Source: Paludibacteraceae bacterium (GTDB taxonomy: Bacteria > Bacteroidota > Bacteroidia > Bacteroidales > Paludibacteraceae). From it: 5,318 nucleotides of DNA. Of this stretch, positions 1-5,146 are shown piece by piece; position 1 is the first letter of the stretch, and each line of letters starts with the position of its first letter. The notes beneath the pieces were generated by a model, which ran no database searches, was not told the origin of the DNA, and worked only from the letters and a program-made list of their open reading frames with translations. A program made the position numbers and the translations under genes. The stretch lies in the NCBI GenBank assembly GCA_017550055.1, contig JAFYMM010000202.1:1-5318 (forward strand). Direction: 5' to 3'.

Positions 1-234
1 CAGCATTTCGCATCCAGGCAGAGCCACACATTCGGTCACATGCATCACCTGTTGCGATGGTCGTCCATGCAGTTCCACCGACAGCAATGTCAACGGCTGA
101 ATATGCGATAATCTCACCTTACTTCGTTTGCCAACTTTCACCGACACAGTCACATAGCCCAATTCGTCCGTAAACAAATTCAGCATATAACTATTGTCGC
201 TATACAGCGTCGATGTCAACACAATTGCACGCAT
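1..234 (-). CDS. recO: DNA repair protein RecO, N-terminal part (cut by window edge)
   Basis: I translated this minus-strand frame by hand: 78 uninterrupted codons from an ATG at 234-232 to the left edge. It begins MRAIVLTSTLYSDNSYMLNL and later contains SHIQPLTLLSVELHGRP. The pattern 'GIVL...(Y/S)D.S...FT...G......KG.R......QPL..L..E' is that of the RecO N-terminal OB fold, and the spacing of the IQPLTLL block matches Bacteroides RecO as I remember it. RecO works with RecF and RecR to load RecA onto SSB-coated single-stranded DNA in gap repair. The start is fixed by an in-frame TAA directly upstream (237-235). There is no Shine-Dalgarno, only A/T-rich sequence. The helical and zinc-finger C-terminal parts lie outside the window. 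The gene follows ybeY on the same strand after 223 bp; I see no promoter of its own, so read-through from ybeY is possible. The family call is from pattern memory, not a search. Confidence 0.8.
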   Translation of the reverse strand, partial: MRAIVLTSTLYSDNSYMLNLFTDELGYVTVSVKVGKRSKVRLSHIQPLTLLSVELHGRPSQQVMHVTECVALPGCEML

Positions 235-253
235 TTAGAAATTGAAATTTGAA

Positions 254-447
254 AGACAGAATGACATAAAGACATAATCTTTAATTTTCTTTTTACATAT
301 GTCTCGCTATGCCTGCGGCATATCTTGGCAAATGAATGACATATTTTAAGTTACATTTATCAAATATGTCTTTTGTGTCGAGATTTTGCATAGCAAAAAC
401 ACGACCATTATGGAGAGAGAATAATGTGTTTTTATGTCATTATGTCT
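254..447. repeat. 194-bp segment bounded by imperfect inverted repeats, with internal hairpins
   Basis: The ends 254-274 and 427-447 are inverted copies matching at 19 of 21 positions (left end AGACAGAATGACATAAAGAC). Inside are three further hairpins: TATGCC/GGCATA with loop TGC (308-322), GACATATTT/AAATATGTC (338-346 with 362-370), and GTCG...TTTTGC/GCAAAA...CGAC (377-405, loop ATA). GCTATGC (306-312) can alternatively pair with GCATAGC (388-394). The pentamer GACAT or its complement occurs seven times, including pairs exactly 8 bp apart near each end. No coding potential is evident. The layout, outer stem plus three hairpins, fits either a small non-autonomous mobile element (MITE-like) or a structured RNA in the ybeY-recO transcript. 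No clear target-site duplication is visible. Confidence 0.6.
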
Positions 448-457
448 AAAAATAATT

Positions 458-871
458 TTAACCTCTCATTTTCAAAGCGTCATTCTCCTTCGCAATCATC
501 TCTGCTCTCAACTCAGGTGTTTGGTCATCCTGACCGCAAAGATGCAAAATTCCATGAATCAACACGCGGTGCAACTCTTCATCAAACGTAACTCCAAACT
601 CTTCAGCATTACTTGCCACTGTATCCAACGAAATAAAAATATCGCCATTCAACACATTCCCTTCGCAGTAGTCAAACGTAATAATATCAGTGAAATAGTC
701 GTGGTTCAAATACTCCTTGTTCACTTCAAGAATTTTTGGGTCATCACAAAAAATATAAGCCACTTCGCCTACCTTTTTGCCATATTTCGCAGCTACTGCT
801 TTAATCCAAGCATTAGTTTCACGTTTGCTAATTTTAGGCATTTTTACGCCTTCAATATTATATGAAATCAT
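458..871 (-). CDS. ybeY: Endoribonuclease YbeY (rRNA maturation factor)
   Basis: A 137-residue protein starting MISYNIEGVKMPKISKRETN, typical length for Bacteroidota YbeY. YbeY is a metal-dependent single-strand endoribonuclease acting in 16S rRNA 3'-end processing and ribosome quality control in the cytoplasm. Visible motifs are TDIITFDY (residues 61-68), the family TD(V/I)xxF block, and the metal motif HGILHLCGQDD (106-116). H106 and H110 are in place, but the third ligand, His in the usual HxxxHxxGxDH, is Asp116 here; I recall the same exchange in Bacteroides YbeY. The frame stays open 25 codons further upstream (to 946), but I chose the ATG at 871-869 because MISYN-EGVKMP matches the family N-terminus and the upstream extension is hydrophobic, unrelated and built from repeat DNA. 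A minus-strand promoter lies at 1054-1083. recO follows downstream on the same strand. Confidence 0.95.
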   Translation of the reverse strand: MISYNIEGVKMPKISKRETNAWIKAVAAKYGKKVGEVAYIFCDDPKILEVNKEYLNHDYFTDIITFDYCEGNVLNGDIFISLDTVASNAEEFGVTFDEELHRVLIHGILHLCGQDDQTPELRAEMIAKENDALKMRG

Positions 872-900
872 AACTAAAAAAATGATTAAAAAATGTACGA

Positions 901-1027
901 TAAAATACAATAAGTCCCCCCAGAGTTCAGATGAAGGAAATAGCATACTTCAAGCAACCTTCTTCATAGGATAACCATACCTTCTCCTTACCCTCAAAAC
1001 CCCTCTTAAAATACAATAAGCCCCCCT
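901..1027. repeat. Pair of direct repeats, about 21 bp, 106 bp apart
   Basis: TAAAATACAATAAGTCCCCC (901-920) recurs at 1007-1026 as TAAAATACAATAAGCCCCCC. The first 14 bases are identical and the C-run differs by one base. Just beyond each copy the sequences are again loosely similar (GAGTTCAG versus TAAAATTCA). On the minus strand both copies lie in the untranslated leader of ybeY, and the left copy underlies the artificial upstream extension of that frame. C/G-runs stand out in this AT-rich spacer. I take them as remnants of an interspersed intergenic repeat, but cannot name the family. Confidence 0.6.
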
Positions 1028-1053
1028 AAAATTCATTCTCGAAAAACCAACCA

Positions 1054-1083
1054 CAAAGTTACTAAAAAATCTATAAACCACAA
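1054..1083 (-). promoter_or_regulatory. Bacteroidota-type promoter for ybeY
   Basis: On the minus strand TAACTTTG (1061-1054) is a perfect match to the Bacteroidota primary sigma factor -7 box TAnnTTTG. A TTG (1083-1081) sits 19 bp upstream as the -33 element. Transcription would start near 1048 and give a leader of about 175 nt before the ybeY ATG at 871. The box is read from the sequence; its use by ybeY is inferred from orientation and the absence of another candidate. Confidence 0.65.
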
Positions 1084-1133
1084 CATAAAACCACATAAAA
1101 TCAAACTTGCAAAAAAAATATTGTTTTACATCT

Positions 1134-1163
1134 ATTAACTATCAAAAAAAATTTGTATCTTTG
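1134..1163 (+). promoter_or_regulatory. Bacteroidota-type promoter for pyrG
   Basis: TATCTTTG at 1156-1163 matches the -7 consensus TAnnTTTG. The expected -33 position, about 19-20 bp upstream, reads ATTAA (1134-1138), a poor match to TTTG, so the -33 element is weak. A start near 1170 would give a leader of roughly 65 nt that consists largely of the heptad repeat. No pyrimidine-linked attenuator structure is evident in that leader. Confidence 0.7.
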
Positions 1164-1196
1164 CACTTTAATTAAGCACAATTAAATCACAATCCC

Positions 1197-1239
1197 AATT
1201 ATGCATTGTGAATTGTGAATTATGAATTGATAAATTATG
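1197..1239 (+). repeat. 7-bp-period repeat, consensus (A/C)ATT(A/G)TG, abutting the pyrG start
   Basis: Units such as AATTATG, CATTGTG, AATTGTG and AATTATG follow each other from 1197 to about 1230, and a last AATTATG (1233-1239) contributes the pyrG start codon itself. The first 34 bases match 5038-5071 downstream of yidC at 29 of 34 positions, so this is a recurrent sequence and not just AT-rich noise. Two units create tiny in-frame upstream frames, ATG at 1201 (five codons then TGA) and ATG at 1222 (two codons then TGA). Confidence 0.7.
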
Positions 1240-2838
1240 GCAACAAAGTACATTTTCGTTACTGGTGGCGTTACTTCATCGCTCGGTAAAGGCATCATCG
1301 CAGCATCGCTTGGAAAACTCCTCCAAGCTCGTGGTTACAGAGTTACTAACCAAAAACTCGACCCATATATCAATATTGACCCAGGTACTCTCAATCCTTA
1401 CGAACATGGCGAATGCTACGTGACTAACGATGGTCACGAAGCTGACCTCGACCTTGGTCACTACGAACGTTTCCTCAACGTGCCTTCTTCTAAAGCTAAC
1501 AACGTTACATCAGGTCGTATATATCAAAACGTAATTACACGCGAACGTCGTGGCGATTTCTTGGGCAAAACTGTTCAAGTTATTCCTCATATCACCGACG
1601 AAATTAAACGCAATGTAAAACAACTTGGCAACACTGGCAATTTCGACTTTGTTATTACCGAAATCGGTGGTACTGTAGGCGACATCGAGTCTTTGCCTTA
1701 TATCGAGAGCGTGCGCCAACTTCGTTGGGAGCTTGGTAGCGACTGCCTCTGCATCCACCTTACTTATGTGCCTTACGTAGCTGCTGCTGGCGAGTTGAAA
1801 ACTAAACCAACTCAACACTCAGTTAAAGAATTGCAACAAGAAGGTGTTCAACCAGACGTGCTTGTTCTTCGTGCAGAGCATCCAATTACTCCTGAAGTTC
1901 GTAAAAAAGTTGCCCTATTCTGTAATGTTGACCCAGAGGCTGTTATCGAAAGTGCCGATGTGAAAACTATCTACGAAGTACCAGTTCGTATGCAACAAGA
2001 AGGTCTCGACCGCGTAGTGCTCAAACGCCTCGGTATCGACCCTGATGCCACTAAAGCAGATATGGATCAATGGAATTTCTTCCTCAATAAACTCAAAACT
2101 GCTGAAAAAGAGGTTAAGATTGCCCTTGTTGGTAAATATGTACGTCTCCCAGATGCTTACAAATCAATCATCGAGTCGCTCATCCATGCTTCGGCTTACA
2201 ACGACCGCAAGCTTAAACTTGACCTCCTTCTTTCTGATGATATTACAGAAGATAATGTAGAAGCTACACTCAAAGGTTACGATGGTATTCTCGTTGCTCC
2301 AGGCTTTGGCGAACGTGGCATTGAAGGTAAAATCATCTCTGCACGCTACGCTCGTGAAAATAATATTCCTACACTTGGTATTTGTTATGGTATGCAAGTG
2401 ATGGCTATCGAATTTGCACGCAACGTATTAGGTTACAAAGATGCTCATACTGTCGAAATCAATCCTAATGCTAAACACAAAGTGATTGACATGATGGAAG
2501 AACAAAAAACTCATCTCGACAAAGGTGGTTCTATGCGTCTTGGTGCTTATGCTTGTAAACTTAAAGCGGGTTCACGTGCATTTGAAATCTATGGCAAAGA
2601 ACTTATTCAAGAGCGTCATCGTCATCGTCTTGAATTCAACAATCAATATAAAGCTGAATTTGAAGCAAATGGCATGATTATTTCAGGTGTTAACCCTGAT
2701 ACTCAACTTGGCGAAATCATCGAGGTGCCAACTCACCCTTGGTATGTAGGTGTGCAATTCCACCCTGAGTACTCTAGTACAGTTCTCAATCCACACCCAC
2801 TCTTCCTTCAATTCGTCAAAGCTGCTGCTAACAAATAA
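1237..2838 (+). CDS. pyrG: CTP synthase (glutamine-hydrolysing)
   Basis: A 533-residue protein, normal length for CTP synthase, which converts UTP to CTP with ATP and glutamine-derived ammonia in the cytoplasm, the last step of de novo pyrimidine nucleotide synthesis. The N-terminal amidoligase domain (about 1-270) shows the P-loop-like GGVTSSLGKGI (10-20), the DPYINIDPGTLNPYEHGE block (42-59), EIGGTVGDIES (142-152) and TKPTQHSVKEL (189-199) for nucleotide binding. The C-terminal class I glutamine amidotransferase domain (about 293-530) has APGFGERGIEGK (354-365), the nucleophile Cys383 in LGICYGMQ, and catalytic His509 and Glu511 in GVQFHPEY. All key residues are present. In-frame stops at 1228-1233 fix the start. 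A single-gene unit is likely: own promoter upstream and a strong terminator 20 bp after the stop. Confidence 0.99.
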   Translation: MATKYIFVTGGVTSSLGKGIIAASLGKLLQARGYRVTNQKLDPYINIDPGTLNPYEHGECYVTNDGHEADLDLGHYERFLNVPSSKANNVTSGRIYQNVITRERRGDFLGKTVQVIPHITDEIKRNVKQLGNTGNFDFVITEIGGTVGDIESLPYIESVRQLRWELGSDCLCIHLTYVPYVAAAGELKTKPTQHSVKELQQEGVQPDVLVLRAEHPITPEVRKKVALFCNVDPEAVIESADVKTIYEVPVRMQQEGLDRVVLKRLGIDPDATKADMDQWNFFLNKLKTAEKEVKIALVGKYVRLPDAYKSIIESLIHASAYNDRKLKLDLLLSDDITEDNVEATLKGYDGILVAPGFGERGIEGKIISARYARENNIPTLGICYGMQVMAIEFARNVLGYKDAHTVEINPNAKHKVIDMMEEQKTHLDKGGSMRLGAYACKLKAGSRAFEIYGKELIQERHRHRLEFNNQYKAEFEANGMIISGVNPDTQLGEIIEVPTHPWYVGVQFHPEYSSTVLNPHPLFLQFVKAAANK

Positions 2839-2857
2839 TTATAGAGTTCCCTATAGT

Positions 2858-2888
2858 AGAGACGCAAGAAATTGCGTCTCTCTTTTTT
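2858..2888 (+). terminator. Intrinsic terminator after pyrG
   Basis: A perfect 10-bp stem AGAGACGCAA/TTGCGTCTCT (2858-2867 with 2872-2881) closes on a GAAA tetraloop and is followed by C and six T residues (2883-2888). It begins 20 bp after the pyrG stop and separates pyrG from the yidC promoter. Confidence 0.92.
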
Positions 2889-2893
2889 ATCTA

Positions 2894-2924
2894 TTGTACA
2901 TGTCAAGAAAATTTTGTAACTTTG
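2894..2924 (+). promoter_or_regulatory. Bacteroidota-type promoter for yidC
   Basis: TTG at 2894-2896 and TAACTTTG at 2917-2924 are separated by 20 bp, matching both the -33 and -7 elements. The box begins a few bases after the pyrG terminator T-run, so yidC is transcribed independently. A start near 2931 gives a leader of about 115 nt. This is the best-matched plus-strand promoter in the window. Confidence 0.8.
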
Positions 2925-2980
2925 CATTTTATTTTCTAATATTGTAATCAAAAGAAAAGATGAGGTTGTATTAGTTTTCG

Positions 2981-3037
2981 ACTTTCAACTTTTTATCGCC
3001 AAAGGCTCAAAGACCTTCGGTTCAACTTTCAACTTTT
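2981..3037 (+). repeat. Direct repeat ACTTTCAACTTTT in the yidC leader
   Basis: The 13-mer ACTTTCAACTTTT occurs exactly at 2981-2993 and 3025-3037. Each copy is itself a 7-bp-period run (AACTTTC-like units). Between them lie short complementary bits, GCC-AAA-GGC (2998-3006) and AAGG/CCTT (3003-3006 with 3014-3017). The second copy ends 7 bp before the yidC ATG. A role is not evident. Confidence 0.55.
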
Positions 3038-3044
3038 AATAAAA

Positions 3045-4973
3045 ATGGATAAAAACACCGTCATAGGCTTAGTCCTAATCATGGCCGTAATATTCGGCTT
3101 CAGTTGGTTGAATCAACCAAGTAAAGAGGAATTGGCTCGTCGTCAACATGTTCGCGATTCTATCGCTGCTGCTAACGAGTCTGCATATCTTGCTCAATTA
3201 GAACTCGAACGTCAACAAGCTGTTGCCGATTCGCTTGCTGCTATTGGCGAAGCTACTCTTGATTCTGCTCGCCTCATGAAAACTTATGGCTATTTTGCAG
3301 CGGCAGGAGTTGGTGTAGAGGAGCATTTTACTGTTGAGAATGAGAAAATTCGCCTTACTTTTTCTAATAAAGGTGGTCGTGTATGTGCTGCTGAAGTGAA
3401 GAATTATACTCGCTATGATTCGCTTCCTCTTATGCTTTTCGCTGATGGTGAGGCTTCTTTGGCCTTTACTCTCTTTACAAGCGACAATCGTATCATTAGC
3501 ACTAAGAGTCTCTATTTTCAACCAATGGTTAGCAAAACTGATGATGCTCAAATCGTAACTATGCGTCTTGCTGTAGATACTGATGCGCATATCGATTTTG
3601 TTTATACTATTCCAAATGATGATTTCATGACTGCAATGGAGATTAAAGCTCATAATATGAGTCAATATCTCTCACCTAATACATCAACGCTCGATATGCA
3701 ATGGCAATCGCTTATTCGTCAAAACGAAAAGGGTCGTAAATTCGAGTCTCGTTATGCTACTCTTAATTATAAGTATGTTGCTGACGATATGGAGCGTCTT
3801 TCTGAATTCAAAAATGATTCAGAAAAACTTGCTGGCAAGGTGCGTTGGGTGGCATTCAAAGACCATTTCTTCAGCACTATTATGATTGCTGACGATGCTT
3901 TCACTGCTACTGCTGTCGAATCAGAAGTTATGCCTGACCGTTCTGAGTTTATTAAACAACACAAAATGGAGGCTAGTGTTGCTTTCGACCCTAATGGTGT
4001 TCGTCCTACTAAATTCCATACATATTATGGCCCTAACCAATATCGTGTATTGAAATCTTACGACCGCGACCTTAATGGCGACGACAAACTCCGTCTTCAA
4101 CACATCATTCCTATGGGATGGTCGCTCTTCCGTTGGATTACAACATGTGTTATCATTCCTGTCTTTAATTTCTTGGGTAAATACATAAGTAGCTATGGTC
4201 TTATTATTTTCTTGTTGACTATCATTATTAAATTAGTGATACTTCCATTTACATTCAAATCATATATGTCATCGGCTAAAATGCGCGTACTTCGTCCTCA
4301 AATTGAAGAGATTAATGCTCGTATTCCTGCTGAAAAAGCAATGGAACGTCAACAAGCTACTATGGCTCTTTACCAAAAAGTTGGTGCAAGTCCAATGAGT
4401 GGCTGTCTTCCAATGTTGTTCCAAATGCCTATTTTGTTTGCGATGTTCAGTTTCTTCCCTACTGCATTTGAACTTCGTGGACAATCGTTCCTTTGGGCTG
4501 ACGAACTCTCTAGTTATGATGCTATTCTCTCTTGGGATGCCTATATTCCACTTATTACGCCATATTTTGGTAACCACATCTCTTTGTTCTGTCTTTTGAT
4601 GACTATTACAAATATCATCTATACTAAAATCAATATGGCAAATACAGGTGCAAGCGATCAACCTGGTGCGGGTATGATGAAATGGATGATGTATATGATG
4701 CCAGTTATGTTTATGTTTATCTTTAATAATTACGCATCTGGTCTTTCATATTACTATTTTGTATCACTTTTGATTACAATTATTCAAACATATTTGTTCC
4801 GTCTTTTTGTTGATGACAAAAAAGTGCTTGCTCAACTAGAGAAAAATAAAGCAAAACCACAAAAGAAATCAGCATTTATGCAACGTCTCGAAGAGGCTCA
4901 AAAAGCTCAACAACAAGCTCTTCGTGAACAACAAGCAAAACAAATGAAGTCTAATTCAAAAGGACGACACTAA
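3045..4973 (+). CDS. yidC: Membrane protein insertase YidC
   Basis: A 642-residue YidC/Oxa1-family insertase of the Gram-negative type. It integrates and folds inner-membrane proteins, alone or with SecYEG. An N-terminal membrane segment (about 6-21, IGLVLIMAVIFGFSWL) is followed by an Ala/Gln/Glu-rich linker (27-70) and the large periplasmic domain (about 90-355). The conserved insertase core comprises an amphipathic stretch (358-378), TM 384-402, the cytoplasmic loop beginning SYMSSAKMRVLRPQIEEIN, TM 454-475 (CLPMLFQMPILFAMFSFF), TM about 511-527, TM 547-563 and TM 566-588. Lys396 sits where E. coli has the groove Arg366. The tail (590-642) is Lys/Gln-rich, likely helical, as expected for ribosome contact. 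The start MDKNT-IGLVLI matches Bacteroidales YidC, with no in-frame ATG between the promoter and 3045. pyrG next to yidC is a familiar Bacteroidales order. Confidence 0.98.
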   Translation: MDKNTVIGLVLIMAVIFGFSWLNQPSKEELARRQHVRDSIAAANESAYLAQLELERQQAVADSLAAIGEATLDSARLMKTYGYFAAAGVGVEEHFTVENEKIRLTFSNKGGRVCAAEVKNYTRYDSLPLMLFADGEASLAFTLFTSDNRIISTKSLYFQPMVSKTDDAQIVTMRLAVDTDAHIDFVYTIPNDDFMTAMEIKAHNMSQYLSPNTSTLDMQWQSLIRQNEKGRKFESRYATLNYKYVADDMERLSEFKNDSEKLAGKVRWVAFKDHFFSTIMIADDAFTATAVESEVMPDRSEFIKQHKMEASVAFDPNGVRPTKFHTYYGPNQYRVLKSYDRDLNGDDKLRLQHIIPMGWSLFRWITTCVIIPVFNFLGKYISSYGLIIFLLTIIIKLVILPFTFKSYMSSAKMRVLRPQIEEINARIPAEKAMERQQATMALYQKVGASPMSGCLPMLFQMPILFAMFSFFPTAFELRGQSFLWADELSSYDAILSWDAYIPLITPYFGNHISLFCLLMTITNIIYTKINMANTGASDQPGAGMMKWMMYMMPVMFMFIFNNYASGLSYYYFVSLLITIIQTYLFRLFVDDKKVLAQLEKNKAKPQKKSAFMQRLEEAQKAQQQALREQQAKQMKSNSKGRH

Positions 4974-4976
4974 AAT

Positions 4977-5074
4977 AATTCATAATTCATGATTCATAAT
5001 TTATAATTATTTGTTTGATGTCGAATGGCTAATTATGAATTATGCATTATGAATTATGCATTGTGCATTGAATT
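4977..5074. repeat. 33-bp AT-rich inverted repeat made of heptads, between yidC and tRNA-Arg
   Basis: 4977-5009 and 5030-5062 are reverse complements at 29 of 33 positions, around a 20-base non-repetitive centre (5010-5029). The right arm continues as (A/C)ATT(A/G)TG units to about 5071, right against the tRNA. The left arm carries the same heptads in the opposite orientation (ATTCATA units) and starts 4 bp after the yidC stop. A transcript would fold into a long AU hairpin, which could protect or end the yidC mRNA, although there is no following T-run. The right arm shares 29/34 positions with the repeat before pyrG. Confidence 0.75.
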
Positions 5075-5146
5075 GCCCTTGTAGTTCAACGGATAGAATA
5101 GCGGTTTCCTAAACCGTAGATTCGAGTTCGATTCTCGACGGGGGTA
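5075..5146 (+). tRNA. tRNA-Arg, anticodon CCU
   Basis: The complete 72-nt cloverleaf can be drawn by hand. Acceptor GCCCTTG (5075-5081) pairs with CGGGGGT (5139-5145), discriminator A5146. The D stem is GTTC/GAAT (5084-5087, 5096-5099). The anticodon stem is GCGGT/ACCGT (5101-5105, 5113-5117) with loop TTCCTAA, anticodon CCT at 5108-5110, reading AGG. The variable loop is AGAT, and the T stem TCGAG/CTCGA (5122-5126, 5134-5138) is perfect with loop TTCGATT. CCA is not encoded. The acceptor stem has three G-U pairs (1-72, 5-68, 6-67). No own promoter is convincing, so it may be transcribed with yidC. Its 3' half is overlapped on the minus strand by the recombinase frame. Confidence 0.95.

Larger units (their letters stand above)
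872..1236. other. Divergent intergenic region between ybeY and pyrG
   Basis: This 365-bp gap carries no convincing gene. From left to right it holds the ybeY leader (about 872-1050), with two direct-repeat copies, the minus-strand ybeY promoter, an A-rich stretch (about 1060-1155), the plus-strand pyrG promoter, and a short heptad repeat running into the pyrG start codon. The two promoters point away from each other with about 70 bp between their inner elements. Short open frames that cross the region have no recognisable protein character. Confidence 0.7.

Noticed and set aside
434..865. Open frame of 143 codons on the plus strand
   Set aside because: It is antisense to ybeY almost throughout, has no family character and no promoter.
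872..946. A 25-codon N-terminal extension of YbeY with a hydrophobic stretch
   Set aside because: The family N-terminus is matched by the ATG at 871. The extension is low-complexity and its outer part comes from one of the direct repeats.
2858..2881. The AGAGACGCAA palindrome as a mobile repeat end
   Set aside because: Position after the pyrG stop, GAAA loop and T-run are fully explained by a terminator; no second copy occurs in the window.
2990..3044. Riboswitch in the yidC leader
   Set aside because: Only very short complementary segments are present and no known aptamer core is recognisable.
3198..3665. Open frame of 155 codons on the minus strand within yidC
   Set aside because: Antisense shadow of yidC; composition reflects complementary codons and there is no start context. 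The same applies to the minus-strand frames within pyrG (1510-1818, 2164-2397) and yidC (4269-4661).
5006..5017. A tRNA promoter with TTTGTTTG as -7 box
   Set aside because: The second base of TAnnTTTG is wrong and no TTG lies 19-21 bp upstream.
4977..5074. CRISPR array or tandem spacers
   Set aside because: Units are only 7 bp, contiguous and degenerate, with no unique spacers of uniform length.
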